Numbered from the stretch's first letter, positions 19,866 to 28,642 are shown. The stretch: 64,000 nucleotides of DNA from Cylindrospermum sp. FACHB-282 (GCF_014697195.1 NZ_JACJRJ010000010.1:62001-126000), one strand, 5' to 3'. Made by a program: numbers and translations. The notes: generated by a model from the sequence alone, not told the origin.

Positions 19866-20807
19866 ATGACTCCTCCAGACAACAAGAAAATCATCGAAGA
19901 AAGAAAAGAACTAGTTAAAGAAGTTCTCAAAGCTTACCCCGAAAAAGCTGCTAAAAAGCGGGAAAAGCACCTCAACGTATATGAAGAAGGTAAGGCTGAC
20001 TGCGGCGTTAAATCTAACATCAAATCTTTACCTGGTGTGATGACCGCTCGTGGTTGTGCTTATGCAGGTTCCAAGGGTGTGGTTTGGGGTCCTATTAAGG
20101 ACATGATTCACATCAGTCACGGGCCTGTAGGTTGCGGTTACTGGTCTTGGTCTGGTCGTCGTAACTACTACATTGGTACAACAGGTGTTGATACCTTTGG
20201 TACCATGCACTTCACCTCTGACTTCCAAGAACGGGACATCGTTTTTGGTGGTGATAAGAAACTAGTCAAATTGATTCAAGAATTAGATGTACTTTTCCCT
20301 TTAAACCGTGGTGTTTCCATTCAATCTGAATGTCCCATCGGTCTAATTGGAGATGACATCGAAGCTGTTGCTAGAAAGACCTCCAAGGAAATTGGTAAGC
20401 CAGTTGTTCCCGTACGTTGCGAAGGCTTCCGGGGTGTTTCTCAGTCCTTGGGTCACCACATCGCTAACGACATGGTTCGTGACTGGGTTTTCACCAGAGC
20501 AGACCAAGCGAAGAAAGATGGTACACTCAAGTTTGAAGGTACCCCCTATGATGTAGCCATTATCGGTGACTACAACATCGGTGGTGATGCTTGGGCTAGC
20601 CGCATCCTGTTAGAAGAAATCGGCTTGCGCGTAGTCGCTCAGTGGTCAGGTGATGGCACCATCAACGAAATGTTGATGACCCCTAATGTGAAGATGAACC
20701 TCATCCACTGTTACCGCTCGATGAACTACATCAGCCGTCACATGGAAGAAGCTTACGGTATACCCTGTACAGAATATGATTTAATGTGTTTTGAACCCAC
20801 GATTTAG
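19866..20807 (+). CDS. nifD: Nitrogenase MoFe protein alpha chain, first part (interrupted)
   Basis: First of three nifD pieces. True nifD sequence runs to 20767; the last 13 codons to the stop at 20807 come from element 1. It contains the P-cluster cysteines (RGCAYAG about 62, GPVGCGYW about 88, [11 protein letters not shown] about 155) and the FeMo-co cysteine region ([10 protein letters not shown], about residue 280). Unexcised, it would yield a 313-aa protein without the FeMo-co histidine. Excision of element 1 turns ...GGT ATA CCC TGT into GGT ATA CCC TGG and restores the family sequence GIPWLEYN. Confidence 0.97.
   Translation: MTPPDNKKIIEERKELVKEVLKAYPEKAAKKREKHLNVYEEGKADCGVKSNIKSLPGVMTARGCAYAGSKGVVWGPIKDMIHISHGPVGCGYWSWSGRRNYYIGTTGVDTFGTMHFTSDFQERDIVFGGDKKLVKLIQELDVLFPLNRGVSIQSECPIGLIGDDIEAVARKTSKEIGKPVVPVRCEGFRGVSQSLGHHIANDMVRDWVFTRADQAKKDGTLKFEGTPYDVAIIGDYNIGGDAWASRILLEEIGLRVVAQWSGDGTINEMLMTPNVKMNLIHCYRSMNYISRHMEEAYGIPCTEYDLMCFEPTI
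20761..20767 (+). repeat. Left core site of element 1 (TACCCTG)
   Basis: Direct repeat partner of 30396-30402. Flanks differ (GGTA before, TACAG after), so the identical core is 7 bp. Confidence 0.85.
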
Positions 20808-20857
20808 TCCAGGCTTGACTTTGCTCAACTCAAACATTGTTCCAAATGGACTAAATT

Positions 20858-20875
20858 TTAAGCCAAATTTAAGCC
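20858..20875 (+). repeat. Paired TTAAGCC motifs, left end of element 1
   Basis: TTAAGCC at 20858-20864 and 20869-20875, start to start 11 bp. Similar pairs occur near the other three element ends and may be arm-binding sites for the recombinases or an accessory factor. Confidence 0.6.
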
Positions 20876-20878
20876 AAA

Positions 20879-22282
20879 ATGGAATTTAGCAATCAGGACG
20901 TTTTCGGCGATTTCACACCGCCAGCATCTACCGATGGCAGCTATCTAGGGAATCGGCAACAGATGAAAGCTACTCAGCAGCATTTAGAGAAGAAATTTGA
21001 GAAAGGTTTGGCAGAGGTTAAGGCTCGGTTGAAGGCAGGTAAGGTTAAGGTCGGGCTGATAGTTGGGCAAGGAACTATTCAATTGCAGGTATCGCTACCA
21101 ATTAAGCCTGGGGATGTAGACACTAAGGGGACTGGGTACAAGCAATACAAAATCTCACTCAGCATCCCTGCAAATTTGGACGGACTGAGAACTGCTGAGG
21201 AGGAAGCACAGGAGTTAGGCAAGCTGATCGCCCGCAAGCAGTTTGAATGGAATGATAAATACTTGGGTAAACTCGCCAAGGTGGAGAACGGGCCCAATAC
21301 TGTTGGGGAGATATTAGAGGAGTTTGAAGTTGAATATTTTAAAACTCACAAGTTGACAGAGAAGAGTAAGCATACTTTCTCTTATTACAAAGACCATTTA
21401 AAAAGACTGGTTGGAACTGACACGCTATTAAGTCAGGTATCTATAGATAAAAAGATTGCAGAGATAACTAATGATCATGCCAAGTACAGTGCTGTTAAAA
21501 GTTTGAAGGTATTAAGGTCAACTCTTAACCTGACTAGCTTTAGCCTGGAAGGAGTGAAGAGTACACAGCCCAAGAGTCAAGTTAGAGATATCCCCAGTGA
21601 TGAGGATATTGTCAGGTATTATGAATCCTTTCACCGCTATTCGTTGTCTAGAAGCTTAACTATTAAGAAAGATTGCATAGATAGTTGGAAGATGTGGGAA
21701 TGGGTCTATGGGATGCTTGCCACTTACGGTTTACGACCGAGGGAACTGTTTGTTAATCCTGGGATTGATTGGTGGTTGAGTCCTGAGAATAAGGATAATA
21801 CTTGGAAGGTTCACCCAGATACTAAGACTGGTTACAGGGAAGCTTTGCCGCTCCATCCTGAATGGGTGGAGTTGTTTGATTTGAAGAATCGGGAAGCTTT
21901 GCAGATGTTGAAGTCGCAAACTTCTGACAGGACGAGTTTTACGGAAATCAACACGATTCGGGTTAACTGTTCGTCATGGTTTCGGCGGGTAAAGATTCCG
22001 TTTACTCCTTATGATTTGCGTCATGCCTGGGCAATTAGAGCGCACATGATGGGTGTGCCGATTAAAGCGGCGGCTGATAATTTGGGGCATTCGGTGGAGA
22101 TTCACACTGAGATTTATCAGAAGTGGTTCAGTTTGGAGAACCGGAAGAAGGTAATTAAGCAGGCGGTGGATAAAAGGGATGATGTGGAGGCGCTAAAAGA
22201 AGAGAACGCACGTTTAAGGGCTGAGGTTGAGCGACTTAAACATGCGTTGGCACGGAAGCAAATTTCAGAGGTTCTGTTGTAA
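20879..22282 (+). CDS. XisA-like tyrosine site-specific recombinase of element 1
   Basis: 467 aa, expected to excise element 1 during heterocyst development. Catalytic features: arginine in YGLRPRELF (about residue 285), YDLRHAWAIRAH (about residue 378; tyrosine replaces the usual first histidine, as known for XisA and XisC), GHS (about 400) and the nucleophilic tyrosine in TEIYQKWF (about 408). A coiled coil ends the protein (EALKEENARLRAEVERLKHA). It starts 112 bp inside the left core, co-directional with nifHD, so read-through from the nif operon could express it. Confidence 0.93.
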   Translation: MEFSNQDVFGDFTPPASTDGSYLGNRQQMKATQQHLEKKFEKGLAEVKARLKAGKVKVGLIVGQGTIQLQVSLPIKPGDVDTKGTGYKQYKISLSIPANLDGLRTAEEEAQELGKLIARKQFEWNDKYLGKLAKVENGPNTVGEILEEFEVEYFKTHKLTEKSKHTFSYYKDHLKRLVGTDTLLSQVSIDKKIAEITNDHAKYSAVKSLKVLRSTLNLTSFSLEGVKSTQPKSQVRDIPSDEDIVRYYESFHRYSLSRSLTIKKDCIDSWKMWEWVYGMLATYGLRPRELFVNPGIDWWLSPENKDNTWKVHPDTKTGYREALPLHPEWVELFDLKNREALQMLKSQTSDRTSFTEINTIRVNCSSWFRRVKIPFTPYDLRHAWAIRAHMMGVPIKAAADNLGHSVEIHTEIYQKWFSLENRKKVIKQAVDKRDDVEALKEENARLRAEVERLKHALARKQISEVLL

Positions 22283-22918
22283 AACTTCTTTTGCGGTCAG
22301 GCGTAATTCTGGGAAGGTTAGAGATATTATCAAATCGTCGCCCCTAAACTGGGTTACTTGATATTCACTTTCAATCAAGGAATAAATTGATAGTGTGGGT
22401 AACTTGGGATTGCCGATGAATCGCCTGCCGCCTACTCCCAAGTAATCTATGATCCAATATTCAGGAATCCCTATGGCTTCATAGTCACTAACTTTATTCC
22501 CGTAATCAACTCCCCAATTAGAGCTAACGACTTCGGCTACGAATGGAACTGATGCGGCTTGGGTGACGGTTGACTGTTTCTGCCACAAGGGTTCGTTGGC
22601 TAGGTTGTCTACATTTAACAGCAGGATGTCGGGGCAATAAGCTGATTCTGCTGCTGGGGTTTTAACAAAGGCATTTTTAGTGATGGCGTAGGGCAGGTTT
22701 TTCCTAACTATCTCTGCTATCAACTTGCGACTTAGTAGCGCATTAACGAGTTCATGTTCCCCTAATGGCTGATTCATTTCGACAATTGTTCCGTTGTGCA
22801 GTTCATAGCGTACCCCTGTGTCGGGATACCATTCCGCGAATTGTTCAAAGGTTACTGGTTTTGGTAAGGCTTGAACCATAGTTAGCCCTCTTTGTGCGAT
22901 CGCTCTTATTTTAGCCAT
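22265..22918 (-). CDS. Uma2 family (DUF820) endonuclease-like protein
   Basis: 217 aa. TFEQFAEWYPDTGVRYELHNGTIVEM, CPDILLLNV, PFVAEVVSSNWGVDY and YEAIGIPEYWIIDYLG are the usual Uma2 blocks with the PD-(D/E)XK-type acidic residues. It overlaps the 3' end of the recombinase gene by 18 bp, tail to tail. Cargo of element 1; function unknown. Confidence 0.85.
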   Translation of the reverse strand: MAKIRAIAQRGLTMVQALPKPVTFEQFAEWYPDTGVRYELHNGTIVEMNQPLGEHELVNALLSRKLIAEIVRKNLPYAITKNAFVKTPAAESAYCPDILLLNVDNLANEPLWQKQSTVTQAASVPFVAEVVSSNWGVDYGNKVSDYEAIGIPEYWIIDYLGVGGRRFIGNPKLPTLSIYSLIESEYQVTQFRGDDLIISLTFPELRLTAKEVLQQNL

Positions 22919-22970
22919 GAATTAGGCGGGTAAAGATTCACTTATTCTTATCCATGAAATCCTTAAAAAG

Positions 22971-23190
22971 CGTCATCAGTGTCATCATTAACCCTGGAGG
23001 CTTTGCTACACAAGCATTAGACGCTGATGACAACAGCGTCATCAGCGTGTCATCAGCGTCATCAGTCAATAAGACGGCAAGGGGGGGGAATCACTAGTGA
23101 TGACAGTGATGACACCGTGATGACACCGTGTCATCAGCCTGAAACAACGGCATATCAAGGCACTCATTAATGTGATGACACTGATGACAC
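22971..23190. repeat. Word block A: 12 copies of GATGAC/GTCATC
   Basis: Twelve copies of GATGAC or its complement in about 220 bp, on both strands, mostly as TGATGACA or GTCATCAG. It lies between the Uma2 and KilA-N genes. The copies are not in regular tandem spacing. It could form many alternative hairpins. Confidence 0.8.
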
Positions 23191-23255
23191 TTTTTGTGGT
23201 AAAAAAATCCCCACCGTCTAATAGATAGTGGGGGATGTGCTTGTTATTTACTGAT

Positions 23256-24037
23256 TTACTTAAAACGTGTCATCCTCGGTATTCTCTCTCTCACCCAGGC
23301 ATCAATCTCTTCTTTGAAGTAACCGAGTAAAAAGTAATGGTCTTCTTGGATTGTACCCAGTGCCTTGATTGTCCTGTAAACGCCTGGGTACCTGTCTTTG
23401 AAGAAATCAGGTATCACATCGTAATTACTAAACAAGTCTAGGTATCGGGAAATGGGGGTAAAGGTCTTAACTGGAAGTTGATATTTTTTATAGCAATAGT
23501 TCATCTCTGCCCTACCGAGAAGAAATGGCACATAATGCCAGTCACGACCCTCTAGAAATTTGTAGCGCTCCTGAACTGCTTTGTTAATGATATCCAAACC
23601 TTCTACTGTGTTTTGACGTGAGGCAATATCAGCCGCCAGATGCGGATCAGCGGTGACGTACCTGACGAAAACCTCGGCTACATAGTTAGCAAAAGCTGGG
23701 TCAAGGTAGCTGGCTAGGTGAACTGCCATTATTGGGTGAACCCAAGTTACCCAAGTTTGACCGACGCGCTCAACAATCCAAGGGCTGATTTCTGACCCCG
23801 TAATTTTCACACTCTCAAAATTTGACACACCCGCCTGGGGTGTGTGAAAAATCTCAGAGTTGACACACTATTTTTTAGGGTGTGAGAAAGATTGTCTGCT
23901 TTTGCTCTTGTCTCCGGTAACTGTTTCCATTTATCCAATCGGGAGCCAAAAGCCTTGCACCACTTCGTAGCGTTGATATAACCGTCGCCACGCTGGGTAT
24001 CTTGCACCAATTCACTAAACTGCTCTATTTCAGACAT
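23256..24037 (-). pseudogene. KilA-N domain protein, frameshifted
   Basis: Two minus-strand frames make one KilA-N protein. 24037-23807 supplies the start (GYINATKWCKAFGSRLDKW); 23828-23256 supplies the rest (QTWVTWVHPIMAVHLASYLDPAFANYV). The frames differ and overlap by 22 bp. The junction (about 23810-23885) is filled with TGACACAC/GTGTG words, as if repeat growth broke the frame. KilA-N proteins are DNA-binding proteins of phages and plasmids. The C-terminal ~120 residues are of unknown type. It starts 4 bp after the stop of the fragment that follows the GIY-YIG gene. Confidence 0.7.
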
Positions 24038-24040
24038 GGG

Positions 24041-24190
24041 TTAAACTCCTGATAGTTGAATTTCCTTGATAAATGCGTCGATCGCCTTACCCGCCGTTGA
24101 CTGTCTCCCCACCTTCAGCTTTTTCAGCACCTTATCCCGTGCCGCATCATAATCTACTGGTTGCCTCAGAGATTGGGTGTTATCTCTCAG
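24041..24190 (-). pseudogene. Open-frame remnant after the GIY-YIG gene
   Basis: About 49 codons without a normal start, beginning at the end of the GIY-YIG gene in another frame and reading RDNTQSLRQPVDYDAARDK and, further on, KAIDAFIKEIQLSGV. The basic RDKVLKKLK-type segment looks like the end of a real protein. It is probably the original C-terminus of the GIY-YIG protein displaced by a one-base shift. Confidence 0.4.
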
Positions 24191-24837
24191 GCGGCCAACT
24201 CCCCCAGGCGTTCATCTAACTCCCGCTTAACATCTGCGATCGCGCTTTCAACTTCCCGCTTAACAAAATCCTGGATGTCCACGCTGTTTGCGCTTCTGTT
24301 GTCGCTTGCAGGTACTCCCAAAACACTCATTAGCAGCCTTTTAGCTGTCAGAGCAAGAGAGCCTTTATCTTCCGGTGACTGCTGCAATTGCAATGCCTCA
24401 ACCTCAAAATCTTGGAGACGGAATGAGATTAACTTGCTGGTGCCATTACCTGAGATTACTGGTTGCCAATTCAAATCAGGTTCTAACAGGTCTATTAGGT
24501 TTGCCTCTAATGCAGGTAGCTCATCTTCAGTGACAGAAAACCAACTAATGCGTGTCTCTAAACCAGCTTCTACAAACTCAACTATTCTGTGATGTCCCAG
24601 GAATCGGTTTTTTAAATTAACCGTCCTACCTATGTATAACAGTCTGTTAGACTTCCAGACTAGGTAAATTGCTGGAATGTCGGGTAGATTATTCCGATCT
24701 GCGACTGAAACAGATGGCAGAGTGGAGCGCAACATTCCTACGACTACTGATGTTTTATCGAGTCCTGTTGACTCAACCTGAGATGCAATAACCGATGCTA
24801 AATCATCTGGGCATCGAAGAGTAAGGGATACAGACAT
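24187..24837 (-). CDS. GIY-YIG nuclease-like protein
   Basis: 216 aa. Residues 1-40 look like a ribbon-helix-helix segment (RCPDDLASVIASQVESTGLDKTSVV). A GIY-YIG core follows (AIYLVWKSNRLLYIGRTVNLKNRF, about residues 55-80) with a later glutamate (LEANLIDLLEPDLNW, about residue 112). The C-terminal third is a predicted coiled coil. Such fusions occur on cyanobacterial plasmids and phages. The reading frame may have ended early (see the remnant at 24041-24190). Confidence 0.7.
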   Translation of the reverse strand: MSVSLTLRCPDDLASVIASQVESTGLDKTSVVVGMLRSTLPSVSVADRNNLPDIPAIYLVWKSNRLLYIGRTVNLKNRFLGHHRIVEFVEAGLETRISWFSVTEDELPALEANLIDLLEPDLNWQPVISGNGTSKLISFRLQDFEVEALQLQQSPEDKGSLALTAKRLLMSVLGVPASDNRSANSVDIQDFVKREVESAIADVKRELDERLGELAA

Positions 24838-25166
24838 ATCTTACAGTTGAATACAAAGTGTCTAACGAAAGTGTAACACTCTGAACAAGGACGCGCAAGA
24901 CAGCGTGACACGTTTTGTAACACAAGCTATTGACAATTATTTTGGGGTGTCTTACATTAAGAAGACAGCGTGACACAAAAGATGTAGCGGTAAGTCGTAG
25001 CGGCGCACGCTCTCTTGATGTTGATTGCTTTTCTAAATAATTCAGAGAATTTCACTGTTTTGAAGTCAGCGCTTTTAAATGCGCCCCGGAGAGAGAGTCT
25101 CTTACCTCTCCCCCCACCGGAACGACTTCCCCAAAATCAATACCCTGATTAGGAGCCATAACTATA
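24838..25166. repeat. Word block B: TGACAC/GTGTAA words with a 15-bp direct repeat
   Basis: A noncoding gap with many GTGAC, GTGT and TAACAC words. AAGACAGCGTGACAC occurs exactly at 24897-24911 and 24962-24976. No gene is supported; short frames across it are low in complexity. Confidence 0.65.
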
Positions 25167-25559
25167 ATGTTACACTTCGACCGTGTTCTGTCCAACTCAC
25201 GGCAACTTTCCAGCGTGGGCAGAAGAGGATTTTTAACCACACTTGCACTAGGCACACTAGCGGCGGGAAGCGATTCTGTACAAAATCATCCCCCGGTCAT
25301 GCCAGCTACCATGCCTCAGCCAAAATTCTGGTTTGGTCAACAAGTCTGCTTTGAGTGGGAATGTGATGACGACTTAGATATAACCAATTGCGGTAAATCC
25401 TTTCGTGACTATGGCGTTGTCGTCGGTATGACTTACCAGCAGCCCGGCTGCGATGATGGTTGGGTCTACTGGGTCAAGTGGGAAAAGTTAGGGGCTGACA
25501 CCGTTGCTAAACTGCCTTTTACTGAAGCGGCGCACGAAGATGAGTTACAGCTAGCTTAG
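25167..25559 (+). CDS. Conserved hypothetical protein of element 1
   Basis: 130 aa in the long form. The part from about residue 50 (MPQPKFWFGQQVCFEWECDDD, then DYGVVVGMTYQQPGC and GWVYWVKWEKLG) looks like a small beta-rich conserved domain. The first 48 residues contain a twin-arginine-like segment (RRGFLTTLALGTLAAG) that may be a real Tat signal or only an extension; a start at the ATG near 25311 would give about 82 aa. Function unknown. Confidence 0.6.
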   Translation: MLHFDRVLSNSRQLSSVGRRGFLTTLALGTLAAGSDSVQNHPPVMPATMPQPKFWFGQQVCFEWECDDDLDITNCGKSFRDYGVVVGMTYQQPGCDDGWVYWVKWEKLGADTVAKLPFTEAAHEDELQLA

Positions 25560-25670
25560 GACGCATAGACAGACAGCCCCTGGTTATTGCTGGGGGTTGT
25601 TTTGTGGCAGTGACAACGAAACTAAAGTTTAGAAGCTTATAAGGATTTTGATGAAAATATAAATCCACCC

Positions 25671-25853
25671 GTCACACCCGTCACATCCTTGCTAGGCAAG
25701 CATCACAGCCGTGACACCTCTGTGACACTACCCGTCACACCTGTCACAGCATTAGAAAGGCAATCAAGTGACGTGACACCTGTGACGCTACCTGTCACAG
25801 AGGTGTCACGGCTAGAACCCTTACCCCAAACCAGTGTGACGGGTGTGACGGGT
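25671..25853. repeat. Word block C: 13 copies of GTCAC/GTGAC
   Basis: Thirteen GTCAC or GTGAC words in about 180 bp, both strands, often as CCCGTCACACC, CTGTGACACT and GTGTGACGGG. An open frame over it encodes only a VTPVTLPVT-like low-complexity peptide and is not taken as a gene. Confidence 0.8.
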
Positions 25854-25949
25854 AAAACCTCTACTAGAGTTAAAATTTCACAACGAATTAAATTAAATAT
25901 TGGTGTTTAGTCAAAGGGTTAGCAAATATTTGTGCGATCGCCTTTTGAA

Positions 25950-26190
25950 CTCAAGCCTGAACCGCTGAACCGCCAGATAAAGTACTAAAAACAAGTCCTG
26001 GTATTGATTACAAGTCCTTTTACCCGCCTGAACCCAGTTCAGGCACTCTTGAACCGCTGAACCAACGGACTGACAAGGGTTAGGTGAGAAACGTGAACCA
26101 GTTCAAACACGCCACTAAACTTACTCGTGAGCAGTGCTTGCATCTGATTAACTCCTGACCCGAACAGGATAGAACTGGTTCAGAGCTTCA
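25950..26190. repeat. Word block D: TGAAC/GTTCA words
   Basis: Nine TGAAC or GTTCA words in about 240 bp, including CTGAACCGCTGAACC twice in close variants. The block is distinct from blocks C and E on either side. Confidence 0.7.
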
Positions 26191-26245
26191 CCCAGGTAAT
26201 AGATCAGCAGGAAGGCTAGAACAAATTAGAAATACCCATTTTTAC

Positions 26246-26366
26246 CCTGTTCCTGTTCCGGCGTTCCAAATGTTCCAAATCATGGAACAGATTGCTGTGT
26301 CTTGTTCCTGGCTGTTCCCAAAACGTTCTCAGTGGGAACACTTTAGGAACAAGTTGGGAACAAAGT
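26246..26366. repeat. Word block E: 10 copies of GTTCC/GGAAC
   Basis: Ten GTTCC or GGAAC words in about 120 bp (TGTTCC, CGTTCC, GGGAAC). Both orientations occur. Confidence 0.8.
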
Positions 26367-26369
26367 GAT

Positions 26370-26522
26370 TGTGGAAGTAAAGGAAGTTCCTGCGGAAGTA
26401 AAGGAAGTACATAGTAGCAATGCTTCTAACAACTTGGAAGTACTTCCCCGGAAAGTAAAGTGAGTTCCATTTTTAATATTTATCCAGGGAAAGTGGGGGA
26501 AGTGGTGAAGTGGTGAAGTAGA
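26370..26522. repeat. Word block F: GGAAGT/ACTTCC words
   Basis: Seven GGAAGT or ACTTCC words plus shorter GAAGTGG variants in about 150 bp. Confidence 0.75.
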
Positions 26523-26611
26523 TAGGTTATGAACATTAGACAGATGGAAACCGCCAAAAGTGCTTATATCGCAAAGCTTGGGGAGGACAAAACTTACCGA
26601 AACGGCGTTTC

Positions 26612-26785
26612 AGCTGTCTGTTGTCTCTGTCTGCTGTCTGCTGTCTAAATTCTGTCTGCGGTCTGTCTGTGTCTGTCCATTGACCTGTAAGGATTCTGTC
26701 TATTTCTGTCTGTTCTGTCTATCTATCTAAAATTCGTCAATTTCAATAGTATTTGCATCAACCCAGACAGACAGACAGACCCGCG
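26612..26785. repeat. Word block G: CTGTCT/AGACAG words
   Basis: About fourteen TGTCT or AGACA words in 170 bp, ending in a CAGACAGACAGACAGAC run that touches the 3' end of the integrase arm gene at 26786. Confidence 0.8.
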
Positions 26786-27721
26786 CTAGGTTTCAAAATC
26801 CACAGGTCTAACAACCAGTAGCTGAGTCAGCGTGAATTTACCCGTTACAAAATTGTTACGCCTGTTTGGGTCAACGACAGGAACAAGTGCCATCCGTTCC
26901 TCTAGCTCAACCGTTCTAGCGCTGGGTAGTTTATCAATTACTGCGGTGCTGGCTGGTTTATCTACTTTGGGTTTGTGAGTTTTGTAGCGGGATAGTGTCG
27001 AGTCAAAGTCACCCGTCCAAATATCGTCTTTTATCTCATCCCTAAGCGATCGCGCCTTCTCACGGTTAGCCGGGGTATCTTCCAGCCCAGTGCGTAGGAA
27101 GAACTGTTTTTCAAATCCCTTCACCCTAAACCGCAACGCCAACAGGTTAGACCGTGAGTCGATACTTATCCATTTATCCTCTTTTGTCCGCTGGTCAATA
27201 TCTTGCTCATCTTGAGCGAGGGGGGTTACCTCACTGGTATCGGCGGTAATTGGTTCCTCTACTTCACTGGCGAGGGGAGTTACTTCATCGGCATCAGCAA
27301 TAATTGGTTCCTCTACTTCACTGGCGAGGGGAGTTACTTCATCGGCATCAGCAATAATTGGTTCCTCTACTTCACTGGCGAGGGGAGTTACTTCATCGGC
27401 ATCAGCAATAATTGGTTCCTCTACTTCACTGGCGAGGGGAGTTACTTCATCGGCATCAGCAATAATTGGTTCCTCTACTTCACTGGTACTAACGATAATA
27501 GGGTTAGCTCTTTTACTGACAGTTCCGAGTTTCAGGCACGCTCTCAAGTCATCTAGCAAGTCTTCAGCTTGGCTGTACTCTTTTGGTAGGTTACCCCTAG
27601 GAGACTTCTTAGCAGCATATTCAAGGATGTCATCCCAGCTATGTATAAGTTCTTCTATTTGTTTAAGCTTGGCTAGTCCATCTCTAATTCGTTCGGCGTC
27701 CTCTTCAGTTACTGTCAGCAT
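26786..27721 (-). CDS. Orphan integrase arm-type DNA-binding domain protein with 54-bp repeats
   Basis: 311 aa. An N-terminal helical segment (residues 1-75) is followed by about five 18-residue units (SEVEEPIIADADEVTPLA), then a domain near residues 185-245 (NLLALRFRVKGFEKQFF, TGLEDTPANREKARSLRDEI, FDSTLSRY) that matches the N-terminal arm domain of tyrosine integrases (DUF3596 type). The core-binding and catalytic domains are absent; the frame ends in word block G. It is either a truncated integrase or an independent DNA-binding protein. Confidence 0.6.
   Translation of the reverse strand: MLTVTEEDAERIRDGLAKLKQIEELIHSWDDILEYAAKKSPRGNLPKEYSQAEDLLDDLRACLKLGTVSKRANPIIVSTSEVEEPIIADADEVTPLASEVEEPIIADADEVTPLASEVEEPIIADADEVTPLASEVEEPIIADADEVTPLASEVEEPITADTSEVTPLAQDEQDIDQRTKEDKWISIDSRSNLLALRFRVKGFEKQFFLRTGLEDTPANREKARSLRDEIKDDIWTGDFDSTLSRYKTHKPKVDKPASTAVIDKLPSARTVELEERMALVPVVDPNRRNNFVTGKFTLTQLLVVRPVDFET
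27240..27485 (-). repeat. 54-bp in-frame tandem repeat
   Basis: About four and a half copies of a 54-bp unit encoding SEVEEPIIADADEVTPLA, nearly identical at the DNA level, which indicates recent expansion. The outermost unit is diverged (SEVEEPITADTSEVTPLA). Confidence 0.9.
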
Positions 27722-27838
27722 TGGGAGCAGTGTATTTTAGTAATATTATATACATAATAACCTAGATTAATTGAATATCTAGTTACGATAGATTTGTATT
27801 ATTCTTAACCATCGAAGTTACATCTGCGGACTGGCAAT

Positions 27839-27884
27839 AAAAAAAGCGATCGCATTTCTGGGGTGAAGTGCGATCGCTTTTTTT
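27839..27884 (-). terminator. Strong bidirectional hairpin terminator
   Basis: Arms GCGATCGCA (27846-27854) and TGCGATCGC (27869-27877), a 14-base loop, flanked by seven A on the left and seven T on the right. It works as an intrinsic terminator in both directions and closes the minus-strand four-gene row that ends at 27898. The arms contain HIP1. Confidence 0.85.
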
Positions 27885-27897
27885 GAATCTAACAAAT

Positions 27898-28218
27898 CTA
27901 TTCACCCCGAACGTTGAAGCCCTGCTCTCTTTTTAAGAACCCTTGCAAATCCTTAACATCTGAATTTAAACGATTGAACTTATGATCTATCTTTTCGTTT
28001 AGCGTATGGATAAGATAGTCCTGCATTTCCTTGTCCCCCACGTAGGATGTTTGATGGATATCAATCCTATTTTCATTTCGGTTCACTTTATCGGATAATT
28101 CGTCTTTAACCTTGTCAATGGCTCTATGAATTTCAGCCTCGACCTTAGCTATTTTGTAAATAATACCAACCACCGCTGCAACACTTAAGAACATATCAAG
28201 AGAAGTTTTTAAAACCAT
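27898..28218 (-). CDS. Small membrane-anchored coiled-coil protein
   Basis: 106 aa. One N-terminal membrane span (FLSVAAVVGIIYKIA, about residues 10-25) is followed by a long charged helix (EAEIHRAIDKVKDELSDKV onward), likely a coiled coil. The design resembles small phage-encoded membrane proteins, but no family is recognised. It is the last gene of a minus-strand row of four, just before the terminator. Confidence 0.6.
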   Translation of the reverse strand: MVLKTSLDMFLSVAAVVGIIYKIAKVEAEIHRAIDKVKDELSDKVNRNENRIDIHQTSYVGDKEMQDYLIHTLNEKIDHKFNRLNSDVKDLQGFLKREQGFNVRGE

Positions 28219-28285
28219 CCAGTTAACCCACGGTAGCTGCTACGTCTGACCTAATTTAAGCTAAAACCTGTCCGAGAGAATTACC

Positions 28286-28642
28286 CTAATCCCCTATAAA
28301 TTCCCAAATACTTAGAGTGCAGTCCCTAAAATATTTTGGCGCTTGAAATGAAACTTTGTATGGAGCGGGGAACAGCAGAAATTTAATTATTTTAGGAGTG
28401 TAGAGAGGGATAAACAGTCTTTCCCCCTCTGCCATTCCCGCCATTCCTAGCGGCGCATCTAAAACCTGGCTTAAATACCCGCCTTTAATCCAGGTGTCAC
28501 CTGCTGATGCTGAAGTTACTTGGATGCCAATAATTAAAGAAGTAAAAATGTGTAAAGGCTCGATTTCTGGGATTGGATTATTAAATGTTCCACTTAGGGT
28601 ATTAGAAAATATTAAAGTCCAATCCGAGCTATTTTGAAACAT
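28286..28642 (-). CDS. Hypothetical protein of the element 1 four-gene row
   Basis: 118 aa, starting MFQNSSDWTLIFSNTLSG. It is rich in aromatic residues and prolines with several beta-strand-like stretches, without a signal peptide or cofactor motif. It reads like a small structural or assembly protein. Third gene of the row, with 54 bp between it and the gene upstream. Confidence 0.55.
   Translation of the reverse strand: MFQNSSDWTLIFSNTLSGTFNNPIPEIEPLHIFTSLIIGIQVTSASAGDTWIKGGYLSQVLDAPLGMAGMAEGERLFIPLYTPKIIKFLLFPAPYKVSFQAPKYFRDCTLSIWEFIGD

Noticed and set aside
22971-23190. Plasmid-type iteron origin
   Set aside because: Words are on both strands and irregularly spaced, and no Rep gene lies beside them, so a replication origin is not supported.
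25689-25910. Open frame with VTPVTLPVT-like repeats
   Set aside because: It is produced by the GTCAC/GTGAC word block, with low-complexity composition and no good ribosome-binding site.
27203-27556. Plus-strand frame with FTGEGSYFIGISNNW repeats
   Set aside because: Antisense image of the 54-bp repeats of the integrase arm gene.
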